Origin: Paenibacillus oralis
GTDB lineage: Bacteria > Bacillota > Bacilli > Paenibacillales > Paenibacillaceae
Assembly: GCF_003863965.1 (NCBI RefSeq)
Contig: NZ_RRCN01000001.1
Coordinates: 1,560,702 to 1,624,701, forward strand
Length of the DNA: 64,000 bases
Reading direction: 5' to 3'
In this document: piece by piece, positions 6,822 through 16,045 of the stretch
How the letters are laid out: each line of letters starts with the position of its first letter
Position numbering within the stretch: position 1 is the stretch's first letter
Position numbers and translations under genes: made by a program
The notes under the pieces: model-generated
The model's database searches: none
The model's input: only the letters and a program-made list of their open reading frames with translations
Told to the model about the DNA's origin: nothing

Positions 6822-9104
6822 TTAAAATTTTGACCACCCGAATACCGGTCTCAAAATCTTACGCATCCAATAAGCGATTATCGTCCCTGGGCTCCATGAA
6901 CTGGGATTCTGCAAGTACTCCTTGTATTGATCGTTGATGATATAAGTCCGAGTGGAAGTAGGGTTCTTCAGCCCGAACTTTTCCCATATCGCCGGATCAT
7001 TTGAACCTCCGAGCTTTGCGAGCATATTCGCCGTCTCTCTATTTATTTTAGCCGGAATTTGCTCGTAGGCTTGGATGATTTGCGTATGAAATTCGTCGAT
7101 CGGATTGCGGTTAACAAGGCTCGTCAAATGGATGCCTTCGCGAATGTAAGAAACGTATGCCAGATGGTCAGCCCAGAACTTGTCGATATAATAAAGCCGT
7201 ACCCGCCGCTCCGAAGGACTCATCGGCGTCTCGCCCTTCAAAATGCCGAGCCGCTCCTCGTATAACATGCGCCTCTGTTCCTCCACCATATCCGAATAAC
7301 AGTTCAGCTCCTGTTGGATATCGAAGTTTTGGCCCATAATAACGCGCTGAATATGCTCGATTTTTCTGCGGAGCACCGGCTCTTCGAGGGCCTCATCCTG
7401 CCTAGGAGCGCGAATCGCTTTATCGATGCCGAACTGAAGCAACAACTCGTCCTCCAAGCTTACGAAAAATACGGAAGCTCCCGGGTCACCTTGGCGGCCG
7501 GACCGCCCGCGCAGCTGGTTGTCGATCCGCACGCTTTGGTGCATATGCGTACCAATCACGTACAACCCGCCCAGCTTGGCGACAACTTCCGCTTGCGTAG
7601 GGTTTCCGCCGCCGAGCCGAATGTCGACGCCGCGTCCCGCCATATTCGTAGACACCGTTACGGCGCCGATTTCTCCCGCTTTGGCGATGAGCTCGGCTTC
7701 TTTTGCGTCGTTTTTCGCATTCAGAACCTGGCAAGGTATGCCGCGTGCCGCTAGCGCCTCCGCCAGCATGTCAGACTCCTCGACGCTTGACGTACCAATG
7801 AGAATTGGGCGTCCCGCCCTATGGACGGACAAGATTTCTTGTACAAGCGCCTTAAATTTGGCTTCTTTATGGGTATAAATCCGGTGCGGATGGTCGATCC
7901 GTATGTTTGGCCGGTTCGGCGGGATTTGCACGACCTGCAGTGCATAAATAGCTTCGAATTCCATTGCGGAAGCTTGCGCGGTCGCCGTCATTCCGCAAAT
8001 CTTCGGATATAGGCTAAGGAAGTGTTGAAGGGTGATCGTACCGAGAATTTTCCCTCCGGCCTTCAGTTGCAGCCCTTCTTTGGCCGCAAGCGCGGCTTGC
8101 AGCCCCTCCGGCAAATGCCTGTTCTCCGCCACCCGGCCGGTATATTCGTCAATCAGCTCGATTTGACCGTCCCGGACGATGTAATCGACGTCTTTTTTCA
8201 ATAACAATTCCGCATGCAGCGCGCAATTTAACGACATTAACAAATGACTATTATCGTTATCGTACAAATTGCCGCATCCCAGTAGCTCTTCCGCTTTCGC
8301 AGCGCCCACTTCATTCAAATAAACATTCCGCTGGAACTCGTCGAAGTCGTAATGCACATCTTGCTTAAGCTGCCTGGCCACTTCTGCAAAACGAATGCCG
8401 TCGCTCTTGGAAGAGCCCGGCTCGCCGGCAATGACCAGCGGTACCCGCGCTTCGTCGAGAAGCAGCGAATCCGCTTCGTCGACGATGACGTAATGGAAAG
8501 TACGATGTACGGTATCGGCTTCGTCCAATGCGATCGTGTCGCGCAAATAATCGAATCCCGCCTCTTTGGCCGTAACATAGGTGATATCCGCGGCGTACGC
8601 TTCCCGTTTCGCGGACAAGCTCATGCCCGCTTGAACCGATTTTACCGTTAACCCAAGGAAACGATAGATCGGGCCCATCCACTCCGCATCCCGATTTGCC
8701 AAATAATCGTTAAAAGTCAGCACATGCACGCCTTCGCCGGTCAGCGCATTTAGATAAGCAGGCATAACCGCAGAGAGCGTTTTTCCTTCACCGGTATGCT
8801 GCTCGATCAAAAATCTCTCATGCAGAGCGATAGCAGCCATGATCTGGACATCGTAAGGCTGTAATCCGAGCTTTCTCTTTGCTGCCTCGCAAACTAGCGC
8901 ATAGGCATCGATAAGCAGCTCGTCCAAAGGCGCACCCGCTTTTGCTTCCTTTTTCAGCCGGAGAGATTCCGCCTGCAACTGCTTTTCATCCCATGCTTCC
9001 AAATTCCGCTTCCTGACGAGCTCCACTTTGTCCCGATAGCCTCTCAGCTTAAGCCGGTTATCGCGGTCTTTCCATTCCCGCATCAACTTGACGGCTAAAT
9101 TCAT
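6822..9104 (-). CDS. SecA-family preprotein translocase ATPase, accessory (SecA2-like) paralogue
   Basis: A 760-residue SecA homologue. Walker A is HTGEGKT (103-109), preceded by the family's usual DVQIMAAIALHE. The DEAD-box motif B is DEADSLLLDEAR (209-220), and helicase motifs in NBD2 include STNMAGRGVDIRLGGGN and QLRGRSGRQGDPG. It is shorter than housekeeping SecA (about 835 residues) and has no C-terminal CxC...C[HC] zinc segment, so it is an accessory type. It starts 21 bp after an ABC-2 permease gene with AAGGGGG upstream, so it is probably the last gene of the LytTR/ABC operon. No SecY2 or accessory Sec proteins are nearby. It probably drives export of a subset of proteins; the cargo is unknown. 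Confidence 0.88.
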   Translation of the reverse strand: MNLAVKLMREWKDRDNRLKLRGYRDKVELVRKRNLEAWDEKQLQAESLRLKKEAKAGAPLDELLIDAYALVCEAAKRKLGLQPYDVQIMAAIALHERFLIEQHTGEGKTLSAVMPAYLNALTGEGVHVLTFNDYLANRDAEWMGPIYRFLGLTVKSVQAGMSLSAKREAYAADITYVTAKEAGFDYLRDTIALDEADTVHRTFHYVIVDEADSLLLDEARVPLVIAGEPGSSKSDGIRFAEVARQLKQDVHYDFDEFQRNVYLNEVGAAKAEELLGCGNLYDNDNSHLLMSLNCALHAELLLKKDVDYIVRDGQIELIDEYTGRVAENRHLPEGLQAALAAKEGLQLKAGGKILGTITLQHFLSLYPKICGMTATAQASAMEFEAIYALQVVQIPPNRPNIRIDHPHRIYTHKEAKFKALVQEILSVHRAGRPILIGTSSVEESDMLAEALAARGIPCQVLNAKNDAKEAELIAKAGEIGAVTVSTNMAGRGVDIRLGGGNPTQAEVVAKLGGLYVIGTHMHQSVRIDNQLRGRSGRQGDPGASVFFVSLEDELLLQFGIDKAIRAPRQDEALEEPVLRRKIEHIQRVIMGQNFDIQQELNCYSDMVEEQRRMLYEERLGILKGETPMSPSERRVRLYYIDKFWADHLAYVSYIREGIHLTSLVNRNPIDEFHTQIIQAYEQIPAKINRETANMLAKLGGSNDPAIWEKFGLKNPTSTRTYIINDQYKEYLQNPSSWSPGTIIAYWMRKILRPVFGWSKF

Positions 9105-9124
9105 CGGAATTTGCCCCCTTCTTC

Positions 9125-9838
9125 CTACTCGTCCTTTAACCGTCGTTGATACAAAACAATAGACACAATCGTCATTACAACCGTCCAGGCCAGAATAATG
9201 ACAAGGGGTTTTAATAAATCTCTCATCGTAAAGCCTACATGGGGTATATCCAGCAAACGCACAAGTTGAATGTTTGGCGCATACTCCATAACTTTGAAAA
9301 TTGGATAATCACCTGCCAGTAACATTCCTCCATAGGGTACCCCGGTGAATACTATCGATAAAGCAATTATAGATAGAGACGCATCAAGTAACGTCTTGGA
9401 GAATAAACCGCATATCGTACCTGCAGCGGTGTATAAAATTATTGAAAAAATAATTGCTGTCACAAACGCCCCTATACTCACTGGTTTATAGCCCATTATA
9501 TACGTAGCAATAGCCAGTACAACAGCAGACATGACAAAGACTAAAGCACTTTTACCTATTAGAACATCTATGGTTGTGGCTGGAGTCATCATTAATGATC
9601 GTAAGGTGTTACGCTCCTTTTCTTCCGCAATCAAGCATGCTTGTGCAAAACTCGTTAGTAACACAAACGAAAAATTTAGAACAAAACCGATAGCTCCGGG
9701 CAGTAACGGGCCTACACCTCGGAAGAGAAATGCGAAGATAATTGGAAAAACTAGCATAATAGAGACCGCATAATTGCGTGAAAACTCTTTGTAATCCTTC
9801 ACAAATATCGCCCCGGCACGTTTTAATGAGATACTCAT
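9125..9838 (-). CDS. ABC-2 type transporter permease
   Basis: A 237-residue membrane protein with about six helices. It has the ABC-2 motif EEKERNTLRSLMMTP after the second helix pair, typical of ABC-2 export permeases. It overlaps the ATPase gene by 4 bp, so the two are translationally coupled and form one exporter. The substrate is not evident; related systems export peptides, lipids or drugs. Confidence 0.9.
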   Translation of the reverse strand: MSISLKRAGAIFVKDYKEFSRNYAVSIMLVFPIIFAFLFRGVGPLLPGAIGFVLNFSFVLLTSFAQACLIAEEKERNTLRSLMMTPATTIDVLIGKSALVFVMSAVVLAIATYIMGYKPVSIGAFVTAIIFSIILYTAAGTICGLFSKTLLDASLSIIALSIVFTGVPYGGMLLAGDYPIFKVMEYAPNIQLVRLLDIPHVGFTMRDLLKPLVIILAWTVVMTIVSIVLYQRRLKDE

Positions 9839-10680
9839 AGTAACTCACTTCCTGTCATTTTAATAAAGATATCACCCAGACTTGGCTCTTTCGTTTCTAT
9901 CCGGTCAATTAGCCCCCGTCTCATCCAATCCGCGATTTGATCGGCCGTTCCCTCATCGATCGGGAGCTCGTGGGCTTCCCCATTGATTAAGTCAACACAA
10001 ACTACGTTTTCCCGATGCTGTTTTTTAAGTTCCTTAGGTGAGCCGATGGTTTGGATTTGTCCTTGATACAAAATCGCTACACGGTTACATATCAATTCCG
10101 CCTCAGCCATATCATGCGTAGTTAAAAAAATCGTTGTCCCTTTCTCATTTAAACAGCGCAAGCCCTTATAAATATGTGCTGAGTTTACTGGATCCAAAGC
10201 CGAAGTAGGTTCATCCAAAAATAATAATTCCGGCTCATGGATAATCGCGCATGCCAACATGACACGCTGACGCATCCCTTTCGATAAGCGGTTGACTTTC
10301 TTTTTGCGTTCTCCGCTTAGGTTTACAAACTGCAGTACCTTATCGATCGAAGATTTAGGAAGATCATATAACTTACGGTACAGGTCCAGATTTTCCTCAA
10401 TCGATAATCTCTCATATAGACCGCTGTTATCCGTCAAAATGCCAAAGCGCATCTTCTGTGTTGAATGCTGCATCATCTCTGCCGGCTGGTTAAACACCCT
10501 GGCCTGTCCGCTTGTCGGATTTAATTGTGCCGTTAAAATCTTGATTAATGTCGTTTTTCCCGAACCACTCGGACCCAGGAAACCAAAAATTTCTCCTGTC
10601 GGAATGGAAAAGGACACGTCTGATAACGCATCCTTATTCCCAAATCTCTTTCGAATATGTTCTACTTGGATCACATCCAT
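9835..10680 (-). CDS. ABC transporter ATP-binding protein
   Basis: About 281 residues. Walker A is GPSGSGKTT, the signature is the variant LSKGMRQRV, and Walker B is LLFLDEPTSALD, followed by TTHDMAEAE. It belongs to the DrrA/CcmA-like export ATPases, with a C-terminal extension after residue 215. The ATG at 10680 has AGGAAGTGG upstream; a GTG three codons earlier is an alternative. It is coupled to the permease downstream and preceded by the LytTR regulator. Confidence 0.93.
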   Translation of the reverse strand: MDVIQVEHIRKRFGNKDALSDVSFSIPTGEIFGFLGPSGSGKTTLIKILTAQLNPTSGQARVFNQPAEMMQHSTQKMRFGILTDNSGLYERLSIEENLDLYRKLYDLPKSSIDKVLQFVNLSGERKKKVNRLSKGMRQRVMLACAIIHEPELLFLDEPTSALDPVNSAHIYKGLRCLNEKGTTIFLTTHDMAEAELICNRVAILYQGQIQTIGSPKELKKQHRENVVCVDLINGEAHELPIDEGTADQIADWMRRGLIDRIETKEPSLGDIFIKMTGSELL

Positions 10681-10858
10681 GAACACCACTTCCTTAGAGT
10701 TGATGCCTTAAGCATATAAAGATTGCCTGCTTCCAGCCATCAAAACCCGCCGAAATGCAGCTGTTATCGCCTGAATGGTACCATGGAATGCTTGACCTGT
10801 TCGATATTGCCCCGGAAATAGCATACGCTTACGAAGTTATGTTTGCTTCGCAAACATT

Positions 10859-11794
10859 TTAAATCTTAAGAAGTGCTTTTAATTCATGCAATTTTGATCG
10901 GGATAACGGAACCACGGCATCTTTACCTGTATTTAACCGCAAGCTGTAGCTATTCTTCGTCCATGTAATAATCTCTCTTACTTTTTGCAGATTAACGATG
11001 TAGGATCGATGACACCTGAAAAATCCAAAATTCAACAACCTCTGCTCGAGCTCGGTGAGCGTCAAAGCACAGACATAATTTTCTCCACCCACATGAACAA
11101 GGATCGAACCATCCATACTTTCTATGTAATCGACTTCAGGCGGATCAAATAAAATCACTTTGTCATTTCTTTTCGTATAAATCTTCTGCAAGGTGATATT
11201 GGCCCGATCTTGTTCCTGCACTTCCTGCTTATCCTCTTCCGAGTCCCGAATATCCAATGGATGAAGTCCGAATTCGTTCAATCGATAAATGGCATCACAG
11301 GAAATCATGGCATCCTCTAAGTTCGAAGTTAAAATTAAAATCTGCTTTTCTTTCGAAAGATCATCTAAAATCCGTTTAAATTGACGGCGATCTTCTTCTT
11401 CCAAGTAAAAATAGGGCTCCTCCAATACAAGGGTAGGCTGATACGCAAAAAAGGCACGCAGCAAGGTCACATACATCCTTTTCGATGAGCTTAGATCCTT
11501 GATTTTTACCTTTCGTTCTTCTTTTAAAGCAAAATAATCCATTAACAAAGCGACACGCTCATTCCGCTCCGTTACTTTGATTAAAAAAGTGATCAGCTCT
11601 TCCACTGTTAAACGCATATACTCGCTTTGCCCGGCTCGATATAAATAATATTGGGAATGATCCGTTAATTGATTCATGATAAGCTGCTTTCGCTTCAAGT
11701 CCGTGATAATGCCCATCGATTGGTTCGATGTTATATTTAATTCGATCTTCGGTAGAAACAATTTGCCATTATAATAGATTGGCTGAAATTGCAT
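10859..11794 (-). CDS. LytTR transcriptional regulator with degenerate ABC-ATPase-like domain
   Basis: A 311-residue fusion. Residues 1 to about 190 resemble an ABC ATPase: a Q-loop-like middle, a signature-like DLSSSKRMYVTLLRAF, then a Walker-B-like PTLVLEEPYFYLEEEDRR and an LILTSNLEDA switch. There is no Walker A P-loop, so it is unlikely to hydrolyse ATP. Residues about 210-311 are a LytTR DNA-binding domain (VDYIESMDGSILVHV, FFRCHRSYIVNL). This architecture is known for regulators next to ABC-2 exporters. It precedes the ATPase gene by about 180 bp and has TAGGAGG before the ATG. It probably controls the exporter operon, perhaps by docking to the permease. Confidence 0.88.
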   Translation of the reverse strand: MQFQPIYYNGKLFLPKIELNITSNQSMGIITDLKRKQLIMNQLTDHSQYYLYRAGQSEYMRLTVEELITFLIKVTERNERVALLMDYFALKEERKVKIKDLSSSKRMYVTLLRAFFAYQPTLVLEEPYFYLEEEDRRQFKRILDDLSKEKQILILTSNLEDAMISCDAIYRLNEFGLHPLDIRDSEEDKQEVQEQDRANITLQKIYTKRNDKVILFDPPEVDYIESMDGSILVHVGGENYVCALTLTELEQRLLNFGFFRCHRSYIVNLQKVREIITWTKNSYSLRLNTGKDAVVPLSRSKLHELKALLKI

Positions 11795-11970
11795 GCCGTC
11801 CTCCTAGTCGGTGCCGCTATAGAATATATATAACAATTATAAGGTTGGGGTGCCTTTTTGAAAAATATAACGGCCTGCCTTCGCCTGCACACTAGGGTGC
11901 GGTTCCCCCGTATCGCCTCTTAAGGGACTTTAAAGGCTCCCTTTCGGAACGGGCAGCTATATTCTGCATA

Positions 11971-12015
11971 AAGTAACTAATGAGCCACCTCGGCAGCTCA
12001 TTGGTTACTTTTTTA
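11971..12015. terminator. Terminator after the DUF6544 gene
   Basis: A hairpin of two stem blocks (AAGTAAC/GTTACTT and ATGAGC/GCTCAT) has T-rich sequence on both sides. It ends the minus-strand DUF6544 gene. Confidence 0.65.
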
Positions 12016-12032
12016 TATATACTATATATTTA

Positions 12033-12899
12033 TTACAATAATCTGTCGATTCGAAAATCACGACCATCAAAGTACATCATGTCGCCTTCTGGAACATGCC
12101 AAATCGCCTGTAAACGAGAGGGTTGCTTACGGCCATCCTTAGTTTGGTAGTCGCTAAATAATGCCGTCCACTTCACTTGCTGTCGATCGCCATTCATCGA
12201 AGTATAAGTCCGATCATCCGTTGAAAACGAGAGTAATTCCCCGGTTTCGCTGAAAGTAAATAAACCGCTAGCTTCTATGCCATCATAAGTAATGATTGCT
12301 TTTACGTGTGTATTGTCCACCTCTTTCCAGGTAATGTAGTTTTGCAAAGCAGCATCAGGAATCAATAACGATTCGGATAAAAAGGTCACCAAGCACGCCT
12401 GATCCATATCCCCTCCCGTTTCGTTGAACAAGGTAATCCCTTTGGCCAGAACACCTTTCATGCCTCCTGCACCGTCCAGAAGAGAGTCATATCCTTGAAA
12501 TGGAATTCCGTACATCCGTGTATCGATGAATGCAACTCGATCTGGTTTCTGCACAAAATTAACCTGCGAGTAATCAATTTTGATCATTTGCTTTTCCCGC
12601 GATAGCTTAAAATCCGCATCTTTAAAACTGATTTTCATGTGTGAACTCTTCGGTTTGCCCATATAACCACAGGTCTCTAAATATCTCTTTACAGGAAGGG
12701 GTAAATATTCGACTTCTTCATATGTAAGCACCCCTGTCACTTGGCTCGAACGCTCTATGCGCTCCTTGACATCTCGATTAAATTTCGCCTTCAGGGGCGA
12801 ATACGGAATAATAAAATAAACGACGACGGCAACAACTATTAAAGCCAGTAAGGACAATCCGATCAACATGGGTTTTCGTACTCCTCTCCTTATTCTCAT
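12033..12899 (-). CDS. DUF6544-family membrane-anchored protein
   Basis: A 288-residue protein with one N-terminal membrane helix (about 13-31) and a large extracytoplasmic domain. Features such as LPLPVKRYLETCGYMGKP, the RMYGIPFQGYDSLLDGAGGM stretch and the WHVPEGDMMYFDGRD end fit the DUF6544 family. The biochemical function is unknown. It starts 5 bp after a MarR regulator gene and is certainly co-transcribed with it. Confidence 0.8.
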   Translation of the reverse strand: MRIRRGVRKPMLIGLSLLALIVVAVVVYFIIPYSPLKAKFNRDVKERIERSSQVTGVLTYEEVEYLPLPVKRYLETCGYMGKPKSSHMKISFKDADFKLSREKQMIKIDYSQVNFVQKPDRVAFIDTRMYGIPFQGYDSLLDGAGGMKGVLAKGITLFNETGGDMDQACLVTFLSESLLIPDAALQNYITWKEVDNTHVKAIITYDGIEASGLFTFSETGELLSFSTDDRTYTSMNGDRQQVKWTALFSDYQTKDGRKQPSRLQAIWHVPEGDMMYFDGRDFRIDRLL

Positions 12900-12904
12900 A
12901 TCCT

Positions 12905-13366
12905 TTAGCTCCCCTTTAATCGGTAATTCTCCTCTATTCGTCCCAGATTGTCCGCTAACTGTTGAATGCCGTAAAATAAACCGTTCGTTAACTTCTCGTC
13001 AAAATGATGAAATAAATCTTGTATAAACTCATTTTCAAGATCTTCTCGTTCCTTAAAATAAGCGTCACACTTGGATGTCAACTGAAACCGAACCACTCTC
13101 GCATCCTTTTCATCTCTCTTAAGGGTGACAAACCCCTGCTTCTCAAGAATAATGGCAAGTTTCTTTATGTTTTGTCTGGAACAACCGAAGATGCCCGCAA
13201 CTTCACCTAGTGTGGGAGATGGGTTTCCATTCTTTAAAATGATGGCGATAAGGAGCCATTGCTTTAAGGTGATGTTTTTATCTAATTTATCCCCTACAAT
13301 TTGCATCCGATTCGCTAGTGTCAGCATAGTAGCAAAAATGAATGCTTGCTTCTCCTCTTGATTCAT
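12905..13366 (-). CDS. MarR-family transcriptional regulator
   Basis: A 153-residue winged-helix regulator. The recognition region is LGEVAGIFGCSRQNIKKLAIILEKQGFVTL, and the wing contains RDEKDARVVRF. The start has a strong AAGGAGG site. It is first in a two-gene operon with the DUF6544 protein and probably represses its own promoter. Confidence 0.9.
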   Translation of the reverse strand: MNQEEKQAFIFATMLTLANRMQIVGDKLDKNITLKQWLLIAIILKNGNPSPTLGEVAGIFGCSRQNIKKLAIILEKQGFVTLKRDEKDARVVRFQLTSKCDAYFKEREDLENEFIQDLFHHFDEKLTNGLFYGIQQLADNLGRIEENYRLKGS

Positions 13367-13435
13367 AGCTCTAAACCTCCTTGCAAATAAGCAACTGGTT
13401 ACGCTTCTTATTTTACTTAATCAGTTACCTATTTT

Positions 13436-13559
13436 TCAGTGATGTATGTTACGGTTCTCCTCCTTTATCACCTGCTCAATCCCCAACAGAATCAGCTTCA
13501 AGCCGAACATTCTCTGCTCTTGCTCGCACTTCGTAAAACCGGAAGCGGCTCACTTAATT
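13436..13559 (-). pseudogene. Possible C-terminal remnant of a TetR-family regulator
   Basis: A short minus-strand frame ends with FGLKLILLGIEQVIKEE, which resembles the last helix of TetR/AcrR regulators (pattern FGLDLILDGIE). It has no start and an in-frame stop just upstream, and it lies between two unrelated regulator genes. The match is from memory and short, so the call is weak. Confidence 0.3.
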
Positions 13560-13585
13560 CATTTACATTAGCCAGCAATCTGTCC

Positions 13586-13945
13586 TTAACACATGGTTTG
13601 GAAATTCGCTTTCCCTTCCAAGATAGCCTTCAGGAATTTTTTCGACTTTCTCAGCTGCTTCTGAATACCTTCAATTTCTTTGATCTTCTGCTCCACCATT
13701 TTCTTCTTTTCCTCGTAGGATAAATGGAGTTCTTGATTAACCAGTAAACTTAACTCTTCTATAGAAAACTCCACGGATAAAAGTGTCTTCACATCATTTA
13801 GATATTCAACAATCTCTTTAGTGTAAATACGATAATTATTCGCATCTCTTTGAACAAATACGTCCGGAATGAGGTTTTTGCGTTCGTAGAATCTCAAGGT
13901 GGATATCGGCAGACCCGTTAATTTTGAAACGTCATTTATTTTCAT
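13586..13945 (-). CDS. MerR-family transcriptional regulator
   Basis: A 119-residue regulator with the MerR helix-turn-helix (INDVSKLTGLPISTLRFYERKNLI). A coiled-coil dimer helix rich in Lys and Glu (about 75-105) follows. It has no large effector domain, like the small NmlR/YyaN types. The start at 13945 follows GAGAGG; the ATG one codon earlier is equally possible. It is divergent from the nitroreductase gene and may control it. Confidence 0.88.
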   Translation of the reverse strand: MKINDVSKLTGLPISTLRFYERKNLIPDVFVQRDANNYRIYTKEIVEYLNDVKTLLSVEFSIEELSLLVNQELHLSYEEKKKMVEQKIKEIEGIQKQLRKSKKFLKAILEGKANFQTMC

Positions 13946-14061
13946 CATGGGACCTCTCATCCTCTATTGCTATAAACCTAAGTTTATAGTTCATAATGCG
14001 AATAGGATAACGAATGACGTACGCCATGTCAAAAAATAAGGTTATCCAAAGGAGAGATTCT

Positions 14062-14676
14062 ATGTTCAACCATATCCAAACTAACGATTTCGCCAGTATC
14101 GTCAAGGGACGACGTTCCGTTCGTAATTATGATGAGAACTTTAAAATATCGAAAGAAGAGATGAACGAAATGATTTCGGAAGCCAGCTTGGCTCCGTCCT
14201 CTGCCAATATGCAGCCTTGGCGCGTAGTCGTGGTCGACACTCCGGAGGGAAAAGAAAAGCTAAGACCTCTTGTGCGGTTCAATACGTTACAAAACGACAC
14301 TTCATCGGCCATGTTGTTAATTTTCGGTGATACCCAATGCTATTTAAATGCTGAAGAAATCTACAATACGGCAGTGGAACAAGGAAAGATGCCGGCTGAA
14401 GTACGGGACAACCAACTTAAAACCATTCTATCGATGTACCCGGCTCTCCCTCAAGAAACGAAAGTTGAAGTTGCAAAAATCGATAGCAACCTTTTTGCCA
14501 TGCAATTCATGCTGGTAGCTCGTGCGCATGGGTATGATACGAACCCAATGGCAGGCTTTGAAGTCGATCGGGTAGCCAAAGCGTTTGATTTGGATGAAGA
14601 ACGCTACGAAGCGAAAGTACCGTCAGAAGCGCAAACGCTGCCAGCACCGACACTTCTGACACTTTCGAAATGGTGA
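14062..14676 (+). CDS. Nitroreductase-family protein, C-terminus replaced
   Basis: The product has 204 residues and is preceded by AAAGGAGAG. FMN-binding nitroreductase features are present: KGRRSVRNYDENF, ASLAPSSANMQPW and an AKIDSNLFAMQFMLVARAHG helix. The family normally continues after DLDEERY with a beta strand of the YVPVMILSIGK type and about 25 more residues. Here the frame switches to an unrelated LPAPTLLTLSKW and stops. It runs into an isochorismatase gene that has lost its own N-terminus. A deletion between two adjacent genes explains both. The protein may be unstable or inactive. Confidence 0.75.
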   Translation: MFNHIQTNDFASIVKGRRSVRNYDENFKISKEEMNEMISEASLAPSSANMQPWRVVVVDTPEGKEKLRPLVRFNTLQNDTSSAMLLIFGDTQCYLNAEEIYNTAVEQGKMPAEVRDNQLKTILSMYPALPQETKVEVAKIDSNLFAMQFMLVARAHGYDTNPMAGFEVDRVAKAFDLDEERYEAKVPSEAQTLPAPTLLTLSKW

Positions 14677-15140
14677 TTGCCAATTCAGCCAAGCTGGCCA
14701 ATCAATTTCGCAATAAAGGGGCTTTTGTGACACTCGTGCATGTATCCAGTAAAGACTTCAAAGATATGCCTAGTCCTAAACTCGATACCGCACCTCCTAA
14801 ACTGAACCTGGAAGAGGGCTGGGATGAATTTGTTCCTGAGCTCGGCGTGACCGAAACCGACCATATCGTCTCCAAAAAGCAATGGGGAGCTTTCCACGGA
14901 ACAGACCTTGATCTGCAGCTGCGCCGCCGGAATATGAATACGATCGTATTATGCGGTATAGCCTCAGGGATCGGTGTAGACACAACCGCCAGAGAAGCTT
15001 TTCAACACGGCTATCATATCATTTTCGCGATCGACGCCATGACCGGATTTACTAAGTCCGAGCATGAGCATGTACGGGATGTTATTTTCCCGAGGATTGG
15101 GCGGATTCGCACAACGGAAGAGATTTTAAAAGGGGTTTAG
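14670..15140 (+). pseudogene. Isochorismatase-like cysteine hydrolase, N-terminally truncated
   Basis: The frame gives 156 residues starting MVIANSAKLANQFRNKGAF. It keeps the catalytic-Cys region IVLCGIASGIGVDTTAREAFQ. Family members start about 30-40 residues earlier with a hydrophobic strand ending in the catalytic Asp (pattern LLVIDLQ). That strand is absent. The ATG overlaps the end of the truncated nitroreductase by 7 bp. Loss of the Asp of the Asp-Lys-Cys triad suggests an inactive product. Confidence 0.7.
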
Positions 15141-15207
15141 TTAATGCGAAAGGAGCTTGCCGCAGGCAGCTCCTTTCGCTATTAAGACCGTATATTTTCG
15201 ATTCTTC

Positions 15208-15549
15208 TCAATTCAACGGATCGTCCAGCATAACGTCAATGACTTTCAATACCCTCTTTTGCTCATTTTCACTTTTGCCTCGGAGCCTGTCTACAATTTC
15301 TGCAAGTGTAGACTCACTCTTCTCCCCACTTACAGGCTGGACATAATTAAAGAACTCCACCATCGAAAGGTTGAGCGCCTTCGTAATTTTAGCCAGTACC
15401 ACGACGGAACATACTTTTTCGGCACGCTCCAGTTTACCAATGTAAGTTTCATGTATCTCAGCTTTATTTGCAAGTTCCTCCTGGCTTAGTCCACGTAGCT
15501 TTCGGAAGTGCCGAATGCCTTCTCCCACCATCTTCATCAAATCACTCAC
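15208..15549 (-). CDS. XRE-family helix-turn-helix regulator
   Basis: About 113 residues. The N-terminal Cro/CI domain reads IRHFRKLRGLSQEELANKAEI, then a linker and a C-terminal helix that may dimerise. The GTG at 15549 follows AGGGTGA at good spacing; the upstream ATG would add residues not usual for the family. No obvious partner gene is adjacent. Confidence 0.8.
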   Translation of the reverse strand: MSDLMKMVGEGIRHFRKLRGLSQEELANKAEIHETYIGKLERAEKVCSVVVLAKITKALNLSMVEFFNYVQPVSGEKSESTLAEIVDRLRGKSENEQKRVLKVIDVMLDDPLN

Positions 15550-15725
15550 AGCAATCACCCTATGCAAACCATAGACCAGCCATTTGATCACTCCAAGATA
15601 CTATAGAATTTATTTTACATAAATACATCCCAAAGGGATTATTGTTGATATAATTAGATTGTCCTCCTTTTTTTAAATTAAACTCAAAGTCCACGAAAGG
15701 ACGCCCATGGAGCATTACGAAAGGA

Positions 15726-15935
15726 ATGAGTCCCATTAAAGTACAATGTATTTTCCCCGACAACTCAACTACGGATATCTATGTTAGCGAAATTGGAGAG
15801 TTTCTTCGTCTTACAAAATTAGTAAACGGAATAACAATGGAAGGGAATAATTATAGTGTGGTCCATACAGAGCTAATTGTAGAAAAAGAAGCTTTTTATA
15901 TATCAGTGCTATTGAAGCATAGGCATATACAATAA
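15726..15935 (+). CDS. Hypothetical protein, 69 aa
   Basis: A small frame with protein-like composition (CIFPDNSTTDIYVSEIGEFLRLTKLVNGI...). I do not recognise it. AAGGA directly abuts the ATG, which is poor spacing, so a downstream start or a decayed gene is possible. No membrane segment or signal is seen. Confidence 0.4.
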   Translation: MSPIKVQCIFPDNSTTDIYVSEIGEFLRLTKLVNGITMEGNNYSVVHTELIVEKEAFYISVLLKHRHIQ

Positions 15936-16045
15936 CCCTCCCGCATCATACCAGGTAGTTCGCTTTCTCGACTGGTTTAGGCCGTATCGAAAAGAGCAGC
16001 ACTAAGCCGCTCTCCTATAACCACAAGATTCACATTTACCTAAAC

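Noticed and set aside
6822..11794. Full accessory Sec (SecA2/SecY2) locus
   Set aside because: No SecY2, Asp proteins, glycosyltransferases or serine-rich cargo gene are present; only the SecA paralogue is seen.
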